64,000 bases of DNA from an uncultured Eubacterium sp. (GTDB lineage: Bacteria > Bacillota > Clostridia > Lachnospirales > Lachnospiraceae): positions 52,014-116,013 of the forward strand of contig URQO01000001.1 in assembly GCA_900550135.1 (NCBI GenBank). The letters run 5' to 3'. The position numbers and the translations under genes are program-made. The notes under the pieces are model-generated. The model made no database searches. It was not told where the DNA came from and saw only the letters and a list, made by a program, of their open reading frames with translations. How positions within the stretch are numbered: position 1 is the stretch's first letter; the number at the start of each line of letters is the position of its first letter. Of this stretch, positions 15,474 to 24,751 are shown one piece after another.

Positions 15474-16706
15474 TTATAATTTTTCACCATTTAAATATGT
15501 ACCATTGGTAGAACTTAAATCTTCAATATAAAAATCTCCCCATTCCTCAACAATTCTCATGTGAACCCTACTAATTACTGCACTGTCGATACAAAAATTG
15601 CAACTACACTTGCTTTTTCCTATCACATATGGAAAATCCAATGGTTTAATAATTATGGGAATTGCTGAATCCATAGCCTCCAATTGAAACTTAACAATAT
15701 TCTCCGGGTGTACAAGCAATGTTGTTTTATCGTCATCCTCTTGGTCATCATTCGCTTGACTATCATCACATTTATCATTGAAATAAACTCCACCTTCATA
15801 ATTTCTATCAATATAATTATTATTGTCATTATAGTTTTTGTTGCCATTATAACCATATTGATTTTCATTATACGTTTCTTCTTCTGCTACGCATACTCTT
15901 TCTTCTTCAAACAACTCATCATATTCCAGTTGTTTTTCCGTTTTGTATTTTTCTTTCTTTTTAAAAAAAGAAGTTATACCTGACACAAGTCCTTTTTTTC
16001 TTTCTTTATTGTTTCTTTCCTTATAACTTTTGTCTTTATGTTTTTTTCCACTAATATTCTTTTCTATAGTAGTTTGTTTTCCTGTACATGAATCATCCAA
16101 CTTCACATACTCCTTAACTTTCTCCTGATTACTATTATTTTCATTGCTATTTTTCTTGTTTGTTTGCATATTTTCATACGCGCATCTTAGTAAATCCTGC
16201 AATGTAAAATCTGCATTTGTTGTAATTTGCTGCATTCCATAAGCTATAAGTACAGCCTCTTTATCATTGTGATCTATATAGTCTAATATATTATCCAATA
16301 GATCTCTTAACCTAATTTCAAAATCTCCCTGGGACTGAGGTATATAACAAAATTCATATTTTCCGGTTTGTTTATTAAAATATATGTGAGCTAAATCAAA
16401 AAGTATATTATTTAGATTTAATAAATATTTATCTAAATTTTCAGCTAATATTTTTATGTCCTTAATAAAACTATATAACTCTTTTCCGGACATTCGTTTT
16501 CTGGTGTACAAATTTTCAAATTTTATTTTTGAAGATATATCATAATACACCATCTTGTCATTATTCAGATGCTCAATTCTAAATTCCAATATTCCATCTA
16601 TTCTGTTATTCATTGCCATTTGCAACTTATAATCATTTTCATTAATTTCCAGACCTTTTATTATCATCTTATTCCGGTTTCCATCTTTTACATATGAAAT
16701 GTCCAT
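15474..16706 (-). CDS. FHA-domain protein (DUF6382-like), truncated by an in-frame stop
   Basis: 410 residues as read. The N-terminal ~175 residues resemble DUF6382, a domain found with FHA in Firmicutes (ILFDLAHIYFNKQTGKYEFCYIPQ). A basic and then Asn/Asp-rich linker follows. The C-terminal FHA domain (FPYVIGKSKCSCNFCIDSAV, SRVHMRIVEE, FYIEDLSSTNGTYLNGEKL) should bind phosphothreonine peptides. A TAA cuts the FHA before its last beta strands, which continue in frame after the stop. The gene may be inactivated, subject to readthrough, or carry a base error. It starts at the stop of the TadE gene (TAATG), as last gene of the Tad pilus operon, where it may link pilus assembly to Ser/Thr kinase signalling. 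Confidence 0.8.
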   Translation of the reverse strand: MDISYVKDGNRNKMIIKGLEINENDYKLQMAMNNRIDGILEFRIEHLNNDKMVYYDISSKIKFENLYTRKRMSGKELYSFIKDIKILAENLDKYLLNLNNILFDLAHIYFNKQTGKYEFCYIPQSQGDFEIRLRDLLDNILDYIDHNDKEAVLIAYGMQQITTNADFTLQDLLRCAYENMQTNKKNSNENNSNQEKVKEYVKLDDSCTGKQTTIEKNISGKKHKDKSYKERNNKERKKGLVSGITSFFKKKEKYKTEKQLEYDELFEEERVCVAEEETYNENQYGYNGNKNYNDNNNYIDRNYEGGVYFNDKCDDSQANDDQEDDDKTTLLVHPENIVKFQLEAMDSAIPIIIKPLDFPYVIGKSKCSCNFCIDSAVISRVHMRIVEEWGDFYIEDLSSTNGTYLNGEKL

Positions 16707-17107
16707 TATTTTTTCCCCTTTGCTTTAATTTTTTCACACACCACAATTGATGCATACAATATTTCCGTATTCATAGTTTTTTGAATTGTCATTTTACTTT
16801 CTTTTGATTGACCAATTATTTTGTTTATAAAATTTGTATTTCCATTCTTATGTATTGCTGTTGTAAGTCTTACTGTATCTACAGCATTATCCAATTTAAT
16901 ATTTGTATTCATTACAAACATAGGCAACTTTGTTTTTACCTTTTCTTCTCTTCCGTTAACATACATTTGGCACTTTACCTGAGTTGAATCATGTGCATAC
17001 AACGACATATATATTAATGACGCAACCACCAATATAACAATAGGCATTACAATAGCGGTCTCAACAGTTACCTGTCCCTTACACTTTTTCTTAAATATTT
17101 TATCCAT
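16706..17107 (-). CDS. tadE: TadE-like pseudopilin
   Basis: 133 residues. A basic leader ends in KG, followed by QVTVETAIVMPIVILVVASL: a prepilin-peptidase site (Gly, then Glu at +5) leading into one hydrophobic helix. The remainder is a short extracytoplasmic domain. TadE-type pseudopilins are minor components needed for Flp pilus assembly or anchoring. The start overlaps the prepilin peptidase stop by eight bases and the stop overlaps the FHA start by one base. Confidence 0.8.
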   Translation of the reverse strand: MDKIFKKKCKGQVTVETAIVMPIVILVVASLIYMSLYAHDSTQVKCQMYVNGREEKVKTKLPMFVMNTNIKLDNAVDTVRLTTAIHKNGNTNFINKIIGQSKESKMTIQKTMNTEILYASIVVCEKIKAKGKK

Positions 17108-17531
17108 AACTTCCTCCCATTAGCATCCACACAATGTTTCCTGCAAAAACAAAAGGAATAAGCGGAATTGAACTTTTTAATTTCATTTTTCCTAATGCAA
17201 TGGCCGGCAAAGAAAATATACAGCATAATATTAATCCCCAAAATAGTATTTCCACAGTGCATGATAAGTTTAGTATTGAAACCATTGAAAAAAACACCAG
17301 CCCATCACCCTTTCCCACAGCCTCTTTAGTTACTAATATAAATGCATATATCAATACACAAACTCCTAAAGCTATGACATACTCTTTCCATTTCATATTG
17401 CCTGAAATCACTTTAACCATTATCGCTGTCAACGCGTTTGTAATACATATCCATATATGTATTTTTTGTTTTACTAAATCCTCAATGGCACATATTAATA
17501 AAAACAAAAGTGCCCATACCTGATAAATCAT
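17100..17531 (-). CDS. tadV: Prepilin peptidase, A24 family (TadV/CpaA)
   Basis: 143 residues and very hydrophobic, with about five or six membrane segments. The two catalytic Asp are present: AIEDLVKQKI (first) and VGKGDGLVFFS (GxGD motif). It cleaves leader peptides of Flp pilin and pseudopilins on the cytoplasmic side. It is the short TadV form without an N-methylase domain. ATG 17531 is chosen because GCAGGTG lies just upstream; a longer frame starts at 17546. It is in the Tad operon between two TadE-like genes. Confidence 0.85.
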   Translation of the reverse strand: MIYQVWALLFLLICAIEDLVKQKIHIWICITNALTAIMVKVISGNMKWKEYVIALGVCVLIYAFILVTKEAVGKGDGLVFFSMVSILNLSCTVEILFWGLILCCIFSLPAIALGKMKLKSSIPLIPFVFAGNIVWMLMGGSYG

Positions 17532-17532
17532 A

Positions 17533-18372
17533 TTATTCACCTGCACATCTGCTACATGGTGGCAGATGTTTTATTTTACTCTTCTCAACTGTAATAATGC
17601 TTCTTGTAAGCCCGCTACAAGTTAACTTACTATGATATTTTCTGCCATCACTTGCAACAAATACACCACTTAAACCTGACACTTTTCCTTTAACACAAAT
17701 AGTGCATCTTTTATATTTAGCTCCATAACAGTTTGTTTCTACCTTCAATGCCAATGCATTAATTTTTCTAATGTGCAATGCTAAATGTGAACACTCTTTT
17801 GTTATATGATATACTTGTCCATTTTCTGTTATGTATACTAATTTCTGTTCCACTGTCAAATCCTGACCGGTCCAATCTTTCAAAAAGCATCTCTCTGTTA
17901 AATATATTTTTTTATTTAAGTAAGGAATTTTGTATGCAAAACTATATACCACATCTATTTCTCCGTTGTCAGCAGTTGCATCCTTTAATTCGTCTTCTTT
18001 AATAGCGTTTTTAATTTCCTTTAAATTTTGATTATAGTCAGTAACTTTATCTGCTACTTTTTCATAAAATTTAATTTTAGACATTGCTACTGCAATATTG
18101 TTTACTTTTATCTGGTTTGATAATTGTTTATTTACCAAACCTATATAGCTTACAACTGTCATTATGGTAACCATAAATATTGTTAAGGCAATTGACGCTT
18201 CTAAAGTTACACTTCCTTTGGTGGTGAATAAATACACCCTTTTTCCCTTTTGGGTTACTTTTTTTAATTTTGTACTTTTCGTCATTTTTTCTCTTTCTTT
18301 ATTTGTTTGGCTTATGTACTTGGAGAGAAACACATCCTTTATTAATATATTTTTTTGTGGGAAAAAGGGCAT
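17533..18372 (-). CDS. TadE/TadG-like pseudopilin with two Cys/His (Ada-like) motifs
   Basis: 279 residues. After a basic ~50-residue leader, KGSVTLEASIALTIFMVTIM has the prepilin cleavage pattern (Gly, Glu at +5) and the membrane helix. The extracytoplasmic part ends with two copies of a motif: VYITENGQVYHITKECSHL then CYGAKYKRCTIC, and VFVASDGRKYHSKLTC then LPPCSRC. Each has the YHxxxxC ... CxxC form seen in Ada-like zinc-binding tails of secreted nucleases and other proteins. This suggests metal or disulfide-stabilised folding outside the cell. AGGTGGTG precedes ATG 18372. Role in pilus assembly inferred from operon position. Confidence 0.75.
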   Translation of the reverse strand: MPFFPQKNILIKDVFLSKYISQTNKEREKMTKSTKLKKVTQKGKRVYLFTTKGSVTLEASIALTIFMVTIMTVVSYIGLVNKQLSNQIKVNNIAVAMSKIKFYEKVADKVTDYNQNLKEIKNAIKEDELKDATADNGEIDVVYSFAYKIPYLNKKIYLTERCFLKDWTGQDLTVEQKLVYITENGQVYHITKECSHLALHIRKINALALKVETNCYGAKYKRCTICVKGKVSGLSGVFVASDGRKYHSKLTCSGLTRSIITVEKSKIKHLPPCSRCAGE

Positions 18373-18385
18373 ATTTATTCACCAC

Positions 18386-20125
18386 CTAATAATCCTTTTT
18401 ACATTTTACTGTAAATTTATAAGCACCTCCTATATCAGATATGGAACCTGCACTCCATGGCATTGCCACAAAAAGCGGTGCTGTTTCGTAGTTGACCTGC
18501 ATATCCATTCCAGTGAAGCATTTATTAATATTAAAATTTCCATTATACTTTTTCTTAACATTAACATGTATCAAATCCATCATTCTAAACGTAGTGCTTT
18601 TTGAATTATTTGTCATTAGCATTATCATGGCTAACTGAGTATAACTTATTGCAGACTTGCCACTTGATCCACTTGTATCTCCATTTAACAGGCTCTTCAA
18701 ATCTGTTTTCCATGATTTTGACGTTTTTACAATTTGAATTTTATTTCCTTTCATTAATGTTTTAACATCATTAACTGCCTCTGCTAATGCCCACGCTTCT
18801 ATTAGAACCGCCTTTACAACAGGTTCCAAAAAAGGAACTCCTATTGCCACTGTTGCCGATGATGATACACTACTTAGCATTGCCATTTTTTCTTTGTCTG
18901 CCACAAGACATGTAAGAGTCGATACATTTCTCAAAACCACCATTCTCTCCACAGTTTCTTTTAAATTGGTTCTGTCACTTTTGTTTCCACATATTAAATA
19001 CTCCAATTCATAATTCAAATAATTATCCTTTTTGGTATTCATATAATTGCTCATTTTCATGTCTGCATACAACGCTAGCATTGCTTTTGTTTTTATGTCA
19101 TTTGGCAAAGTTCCTTCATTATCTTTATCAGATGGCAGATTTGAATCTGATATTGTAGCAGTTGATATATTATTTGTTTCTTCAACAACCAATGATAGTA
19201 TTCCTTTTTCCAACATATCTTTTGCACTTTCATATAAGGATTTGTTTTCTTCATCTTTTTTACTATGAACTCTAACCGATAATGCTTTTACAAGTTCTTC
19301 AACCTCTTTTCCTACACTGTCCCAATCCTGCTTCGAATTATTTGAACCTGAAAGCTCCTTCTTCTCTATTTTGTCCTTTATCTGTTCTAAAATTCTAAAA
19401 TTGGCATCAACATAATCTGACTCATTATTTAATCCCTTTGCATTTTCAAAGAACTCACTTTTTTGTTTTCTATATTCGTTAATATTTTCCATTATATTTT
19501 CTATACTTATAGCAAACTTTTTTCTTTTTTTAACTGAACTAAATATTGTCTTTATGTCCTCATCCTTCAACTTACTTATTTCTTCATCTGTTTCTGTAAC
19601 AATGCTCTCGATTTCTGATGCTTTTTCTTCATTAACCTGTACATCTGATGTAACCTGACCGGTTTCCTGTTTACTATCTCCTTTATTGTTACTTGAAAAC
19701 AAATCTGTCAGTTGATCTACCGTCTCCATAGGTGCAGCATATTTCATATAGGCTGAAATTTGATTTACAAAATTTTTTCCTCCCTCATTCACTACATACT
19801 TAATGTTGTTCATTTTTATACTACTGATTCTCGTATTCATGCAGTTGTTTCCTGCTTTATTCAAATCTGCCAAATTTATATTAGCTTGTATGTATTTTTT
19901 AACCTGCTTCTCAATTGATTTGTTATTCCATACAAGTAATATTCCATAATCTTCATATATCTGTCTTCCATATCCCGCCAAAACTGAATCTGCTGCCAGG
20001 TATGTAAAATCTTTGCATTCTGCATGTATGGCATTAATTCTCGCCGACTCTGTAATTACATTAATCAATATAATTATGCTCATTAATATTATTATCAGAT
20101 ATATTGTTATACTTCCTTTTTTCAT
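18386..20125 (-). CDS. DUF5702-type large Tad-locus pseudopilin-like protein
   Basis: 579 residues. It begins MKKGSITIYLIIILMSIIIL, a short leader with Gly and one membrane helix like the TadE/TadG class but with Tyr instead of Glu at +5. The next feature is ESARINAIHAECKDFTYLAADSVLAGYGRQIYEDYGIL, the hallmark of DUF5702 proteins of Clostridial Tad loci. The body is highly charged and probably coiled-coil (about 150-300), and a hydrophobic patch near 415-440 precedes the C-terminal domain. It begins two bases after the flp stop, so it is co-translated with the pilin. Role inferred: minor component or anchor of the pilus. Confidence 0.75.
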   Translation of the reverse strand: MKKGSITIYLIIILMSIIILINVITESARINAIHAECKDFTYLAADSVLAGYGRQIYEDYGILLVWNNKSIEKQVKKYIQANINLADLNKAGNNCMNTRISSIKMNNIKYVVNEGGKNFVNQISAYMKYAAPMETVDQLTDLFSSNNKGDSKQETGQVTSDVQVNEEKASEIESIVTETDEEISKLKDEDIKTIFSSVKKRKKFAISIENIMENINEYRKQKSEFFENAKGLNNESDYVDANFRILEQIKDKIEKKELSGSNNSKQDWDSVGKEVEELVKALSVRVHSKKDEENKSLYESAKDMLEKGILSLVVEETNNISTATISDSNLPSDKDNEGTLPNDIKTKAMLALYADMKMSNYMNTKKDNYLNYELEYLICGNKSDRTNLKETVERMVVLRNVSTLTCLVADKEKMAMLSSVSSSATVAIGVPFLEPVVKAVLIEAWALAEAVNDVKTLMKGNKIQIVKTSKSWKTDLKSLLNGDTSGSSGKSAISYTQLAMIMLMTNNSKSTTFRMMDLIHVNVKKKYNGNFNINKCFTGMDMQVNYETAPLFVAMPWSAGSISDIGGAYKFTVKCKKDY

Positions 20126-20126
20126 A

Positions 20127-20318
20127 TTAAAAAGAATTCACCTGACTTTTTATGGAGTCATAAACTCCATTGGCAACACCACTTATTTGATTTTTAAATA
20201 CCAGCGCCAACCCTACTAAAACCAAAATAATCAATACAATTTCTATTACTCCCATTCCTTTTTCCTCTTTTCTTAATCTCTTCATAATATTTTTTAAATT
20301 ATCAATTATCATTCCCAT
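20127..20318 (-). CDS. flp: Flp-type major pilin (Flp1 family)
   Basis: 63 residues. A basic leader ends KEEKG, then MGVIEIVLIILVLVGLALVF: the Gly cleavage site with Glu at +5 and a single hydrophobic helix typical of Flp pilins. The short tail (about 20 residues) ends SF. It would be the structural subunit of the Tad pilus. AGGAGAAAAACGTT precedes ATG. It sits between tadC and the DUF5702 gene. Confidence 0.85.
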   Translation of the reverse strand: MGMIIDNLKNIMKRLRKEEKGMGVIEIVLIILVLVGLALVFKNQISGVANGVYDSIKSQVNSF

Positions 20319-20347
20319 AACGTTTTTCTCCTATTTCTTCATTTTTA

Positions 20348-21790
20348 TTACGTAATACTATGTTCCCATAGACATAAAGCCGGTGCCATTATTACTACAA
20401 TGGATATAATCAGCATTATTACCATGGGTCCCAACAACTTTGTGGAAATCTGTCCGCCGCTTTTTAACATATTGTTTTTCTTTTCATTAGTAGCCATAAT
20501 CAGCTCATTTTTTAGAACATAAGACAGCTCCCTGGTACCTCTTTTTATATTTTGTTCAATAAGTCCTGACAATTTTATATATTGTTGCGTTCTACATCTT
20601 GTTCCAAACTCACTAATGGCAACCCGCTCGGATACCCCATTCTTCATTTTTATCATTGCTCTTTCCAATTCTTCGTAAGCATATCTTCTCTCGTTGTACT
20701 GCTCTTTTTCTATCTGATAATTATTTACAATTCTTTCAACTGTTGATTTAAAAGAAAGCCCTGCCCCATAATAAAGCATTATTTTACTGACAATCTCCGG
20801 ATAATCATTATTTAGTTGTCTTTCTCTTTCTTTTATATGTCCTTTCAATTCTGTATCCTTTAGAAAAAATACGGCTATTCCAAAAAACACTCCAATAATA
20901 AGAATCCATAAACTATATTTTTCTACTATGTTTCCGTAAGTTACATTTTTATTTTTTAACTTATTTGGAAGATTTACCTGTTTGTTGTATATTTGATTTT
21001 CATTTATATATTTTTGTAACTCACCTGCTTTTGTATTTTGTCCCACCGGTGGATACACTCTCAGTGAAAACATATAATCTTCACTAACTTTTTGAAAACT
21101 CATTGTTGCTGTCAAATTAATTAGCTCTCCTTGTTTATCTATGTTTTCTGAAAGATTTCCTTCATAATCTATTTTTTCATTGTCACTTATACTCCAGGAT
21201 ACTCCTATGTTCTCTCCTATTTCACTAACCAAATTTAATTGTCTGTCAACATGTTCTGCCGATTTATTTTTCCCCAAAACCTTTTTAATAAGTTCCTTCT
21301 TTGCCTTATTTATGGACCTCTTTATTTCTTCTGAAGTATATTGTCTTTTTTCTACATTTAAAGTAACCTTCTCTTTGTTACCTTTTTCATCTTTTATATT
21401 AATTGCGTATTGCTTATCTGTTACATTGCTTCTTTCCAATGTCTGAATATCTTTTTGTTCTTCACTTTCTGTTTGCCACATAATCAGCGAAAATGAAACT
21501 GTAGCAAATATAATTAATAAACAAAATGAAATTTTCTCAATTGCATATTCATATAAAGCCTTATTAATCTTTCCCTTTACTTCCAGCCTTTCTATTGCAC
21601 TTTTCACCTTAAAGTTTTGATATATTAATTTTTTAGGCATTACATCTGCTACAAACATTGAGATTCCATACATAAACCACAGTTTATTTTCTTTTTTGTT
21701 TATTTTTTCACGCTGTTTCTTTTTGTAAAAAAACGAAAATCCCGTAACAATAAGCACTTCCACTACTATAACTATCGCTATCTTTATCAC
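20348..21790 (-). CDS. tadC: TadC-like T2SS-F membrane platform protein with extra external domain
   Basis: 480 residues, longer than usual TadC (about 300). Membrane segments lie near 2-20, 102-124, 313-333 and 452-474. The C-terminal part (KDTELKGHIKERERQLNNDYPEIVSKIMLYYGAGLSF onward) is the T2SS-F domain (~125 residues). Between the second and third segments lies an added domain of about 190 residues that should face outward, rich in Lys/Glu and beta-like strands (ATMSFQKVSEDYMFSLRVYPP). The role is an inner-membrane platform with TadB. Directly downstream of tadB, 10 bases apart. Confidence 0.8.
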   Translation of the reverse strand: MIKIAIVIVVEVLIVTGFSFFYKKKQREKINKKENKLWFMYGISMFVADVMPKKLIYQNFKVKSAIERLEVKGKINKALYEYAIEKISFCLLIIFATVSFSLIMWQTESEEQKDIQTLERSNVTDKQYAINIKDEKGNKEKVTLNVEKRQYTSEEIKRSINKAKKELIKKVLGKNKSAEHVDRQLNLVSEIGENIGVSWSISDNEKIDYEGNLSENIDKQGELINLTATMSFQKVSEDYMFSLRVYPPVGQNTKAGELQKYINENQIYNKQVNLPNKLKNKNVTYGNIVEKYSLWILIIGVFFGIAVFFLKDTELKGHIKERERQLNNDYPEIVSKIMLYYGAGLSFKSTVERIVNNYQIEKEQYNERRYAYEELERAMIKMKNGVSERVAISEFGTRCRTQQYIKLSGLIEQNIKRGTRELSYVLKNELIMATNEKKNNMLKSGGQISTKLLGPMVIMLIISIVVIMAPALCLWEHSIT

Positions 21791-21800
21791 TACCTACTCC

Positions 21801-22529
21801 TTATTTTCCCATAACGTTTTGTATTATCCGTTCTCCCCACAAATATGCCATTACATACGCTGCAATACATCCTGTCATAATTAGTTTTCCAAGTACACTG
21901 GCATACATAACATCCAAAAAGCCGGGAGTAGTTATAGTAATATACAAAATAATAAATATTGGTATAACTGACATAATTCTTTGTTCCATTCTCTTCTCTG
22001 TAACAGATGCTGTTATTTCATCTCTTGTTGTTTCTTTTAACACAATATCATCAGTTACACTTTTTATTATCTCAGTCATATTTCCACCTGTACTTTTAGC
22101 TACCTGAAATATTTGCGAAAATAGTTTTGCATTCTTAAGGTCTACACGTTTTGCAAAATTATCCACCACTTCCTGAGTTCTTATGTTCAGCTTTATTTGT
22201 GAAATCATTATTTTTATTTCTCCACATATTACGCTGTCTACCCCGTATATACTACACATATCCCTATAGCATTCTCTTATGGCATTTTCAAAAGAATATC
22301 CCACCTTCAATGCATCGGAAACTGATATAAGCATATCCTTAAACTGATTTTCCAACTGCCTTGTTTTTCTTTGTATAATTTGCTTTTTTCTTTCTTTATA
22401 TATCAGCATTGACAACGGCGAAATTATCACCCCTGCAATAAAACTTCCATAAAATAATTTGCCAACAATTATAACAACCAGCTCTATCATCACCAAATTT
22501 GCAAGCATTTCTTTTTTACTAATAGTCAT
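21801..22529 (-). CDS. tadB: TadB-like T2SS-F membrane platform protein
   Basis: 242 residues. Two N-terminal membrane segments, a cytoplasmic T2SS-F domain (FKDMLISVSDALKVGYSFENAI, STGGNMTEIIKSVTDDIVLKE) and two C-terminal membrane segments (FIILYITITTPGFLDVMYAS; LIMTGCIAAYVMAYLW). It pairs with TadC to form the platform on which the TadA ATPase acts. It begins six bases after tadA ends. Confidence 0.85.
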   Translation of the reverse strand: MTISKKEMLANLVMIELVVIIVGKLFYGSFIAGVIISPLSMLIYKERKKQIIQRKTRQLENQFKDMLISVSDALKVGYSFENAIRECYRDMCSIYGVDSVICGEIKIMISQIKLNIRTQEVVDNFAKRVDLKNAKLFSQIFQVAKSTGGNMTEIIKSVTDDIVLKETTRDEITASVTEKRMEQRIMSVIPIFIILYITITTPGFLDVMYASVLGKLIMTGCIAAYVMAYLWGERIIQNVMGK

Positions 22530-22535
22530 CCATCA

Positions 22536-23720
22536 TCACTCTTCTTTCGTTTCATATATTTTTCTTAGTTTGTACCTATTGCATATATTCCCAACCTTTG
22601 TCAGTTTGTTGTTTTTATATTCAAAAATTTTGTTTAATACAATCTGATTGTTTTCATATTTTTCTATCTCATTTATTTCAACCACTTTCCTTGATTTATC
22701 ACTCATTCTGGCAAGATGAACCATAATTTCTATGCCGGATGCAATTTGAGCTCTGACAGCCTGTAGTGGAATATTCATTCCAATCAACACCATTGTTTCC
22801 AATCTTGCAAGCATGTCTTTAGGTGAATTGGCATGTCCTGTACTCATAGAACCATCATGACCAGTATTCATTGCCTGTAGCATATCAAGACTCTCCCCGC
22901 CTCTAACCTCTCCAACTATGATTCTGTCAGGTCTCATTCTCAATGATGTTTTAATTAAATCTCGTATTGTTATTTCATTTTCACCCTGACTGTTTGCCTG
23001 TCTTGCCTCAAGTCTTACAAGATTCTTAACTCCTTTTAATTGAAGTTCTGCAGAATCTTCGATAGTGACAACTCGCTGATCCTTTGGAATAAAATTTGAC
23101 AATACATTTAAAAATGTTGTCTTTCCTGAACCTGTTCCACCACTTACAAATATGTTATATCCTGCTATCACAAGTTGTTCTAACAGTTCTGCTGCCTCAA
23201 CACTGATAGATTTTAGTTGTATCAGTTTCTCCATTGTCATTTGCTCCTTTGCAAATTTACGTATGGTAAGCACTGCTCCATCTATCGCAATAGGAGGTAG
23301 CACAATATTTACACGTGATCCATCACTTAATCTTGTATCAACAATCGGATTGGTTTCATTTACCCTTCTGTTTGTTTTTGCCACTATCTGCTGAATAATA
23401 TCATTTAATCTATTAGCAGATGTTATAGTGTCAGGATATTGTTCCAAGCATCCAGTCTTTTCTACATAAATATTTTGAGTTCCATTTACCATAATTTCCG
23501 TAATGTCACTATCTTTTAATAATTCCTCAATAAGACCAAGCCCCTTTATTGAATTAAAAATCTGACTATGTAGTTTTACCCTGTCTTCAATAGTGATGTA
23601 TTTGTAATCACTTTCAGATAAAATAATACTGTCGATAATGTTGTGCAATTCATCATCTTCGGGGTCCCTTGTCATGTCAATACTATTTAATACTTGTTCT
23701 CTTATTACATTCTTATCCAT
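22536..23720 (-). CDS. tadA: TadA/CpaF pilus-assembly ATPase
   Basis: 394 residues. Walker A GGTGSGKTTFLNVL, an Asp box around TIEDSAELQL, Walker B region RMRPDRIIVGEVRGGESLDM and the His box TGHDGSMSTGHANSPKD place it in the secretion ATPase family, CpaF/TadA type. The N-terminal domain (SDITEIMVNGTQNIYVEKTG) is also typical. It powers Flp pilus assembly from the cytoplasm. Its start overlaps the tadZ end by eight bases. Confidence 0.95.
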   Translation of the reverse strand: MDKNVIREQVLNSIDMTRDPEDDELHNIIDSIILSESDYKYITIEDRVKLHSQIFNSIKGLGLIEELLKDSDITEIMVNGTQNIYVEKTGCLEQYPDTITSANRLNDIIQQIVAKTNRRVNETNPIVDTRLSDGSRVNIVLPPIAIDGAVLTIRKFAKEQMTMEKLIQLKSISVEAAELLEQLVIAGYNIFVSGGTGSGKTTFLNVLSNFIPKDQRVVTIEDSAELQLKGVKNLVRLEARQANSQGENEITIRDLIKTSLRMRPDRIIVGEVRGGESLDMLQAMNTGHDGSMSTGHANSPKDMLARLETMVLIGMNIPLQAVRAQIASGIEIMVHLARMSDKSRKVVEINEIEKYENNQIVLNKIFEYKNNKLTKVGNICNRYKLRKIYETKEE

Positions 23721-24720
23721 CTTTCTCCTTTTCCACCAAAGTTCTTACATAATCTCCGAACTCACCCCACAACAGCCTGTCCATATTCCCCTCTTCATTA
23801 ATCTTAAAGTCAATATGGGGAATATTTATTTTTACAATTTTGTTAAGAATTTCATCTTCCTCACGCTTTAGCATAAATTCTTCAAATAGGTTTATTTTAC
23901 TTTTTGATATATCATCCTCTTTTTGTGGGAAATAAATCACATTGCAAATTTCCAAAAGTCCCGGTATATCAGCAACAATACTTCCTATATCTATGATTAT
24001 ATTTTCATACATGCCGGTAGTGGCAATAGTTTCAATCAGACTGGTCCAGTAAACAATGTCCAGATTTCTCAAATCTTTGGAGTAAACCATTGGCGGTATG
24101 TATTCTAACTGATTGATTGTCATGATTATTGCCTTTAATTTTATCGGTAATGTTTCCTTATTTTGCCTGTAAAAATACATTAAGTCTGACAAATCTCCCT
24201 GAAAATGTTCATGCAAAATTTTCTCCATTGCCGAATATTCTTCCATATTTATGTACAATGTCTTTTCTCTTTCAGCAAGCACCTGGCCCAATGTTAATGA
24301 GAATAATGTCTGTCCTGCTCTTTTAACCGGAGAAAATATTCCAATAATACATGTATTTCCTATATTCAATGTGGTATCATTATTCCCCTGACATATTTCT
24401 CCATATTCATCCAGCAATTGTCTTATAATATTTTCAGACGACTGATATTTATATATCCATTCCAACTCCTGAGAGTTGTCAGCTCCACCTGATAGTAACA
24501 ATATTTTTTTTATGTTTTTTTTCAAATCTTCATCAATAATATCCAAATCACATGTCAATAATATATCAACCTGCTCATTATCCAAAAACTGCTTAAGCGA
24601 CTCTTCCTCTGAAAAAGCAATAACCTTAAATGGCATACCATTTTTCTGATTGATATATCCCATAAGACTATATGAATATTCTTCTTCTAAATCATATATT
24701 GCTACAGACCCTTTTTTCAT
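23713..24720 (-). CDS. tadZ: TadZ/CpaE-like localisation ATPase homologue
   Basis: 335 residues. The N-terminal half is receiver-like without clear phospho-acceptor residues. The C-terminal half is a MinD/ParA-type domain: IGIFSPVKRAGQTLFSLTLG sits where the deviant Walker A would be but the last Lys is Gln, followed by KTLYINMEEYSAM and NIIIDIGSIVADIPGLLEIC. TadZ proteins commonly have an atypical ATP site and mark the site of pilus assembly. ATG 24720 is chosen because GGGGAG stands seven bases upstream; the longer frame to 24753 would start inside the promoter -10 box. First gene of the operon. Confidence 0.75.
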   Translation of the reverse strand: MKKGSVAIYDLEEEYSYSLMGYINQKNGMPFKVIAFSEEESLKQFLDNEQVDILLTCDLDIIDEDLKKNIKKILLLSGGADNSQELEWIYKYQSSENIIRQLLDEYGEICQGNNDTTLNIGNTCIIGIFSPVKRAGQTLFSLTLGQVLAEREKTLYINMEEYSAMEKILHEHFQGDLSDLMYFYRQNKETLPIKLKAIIMTINQLEYIPPMVYSKDLRNLDIVYWTSLIETIATTGMYENIIIDIGSIVADIPGLLEICNVIYFPQKEDDISKSKINLFEEFMLKREEDEILNKIVKINIPHIDFKINEEGNMDRLLWGEFGDYVRTLVEKEKDG

Positions 24721-24751
24721 AGGCATCTCCCCTTTCAAATGATTTTCCCAC

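Noticed and set aside
15474..16706. Frameshift in the FHA gene
   Set aside because: The tail continues in the same frame after TAA, so this is an in-frame stop and not a shift.
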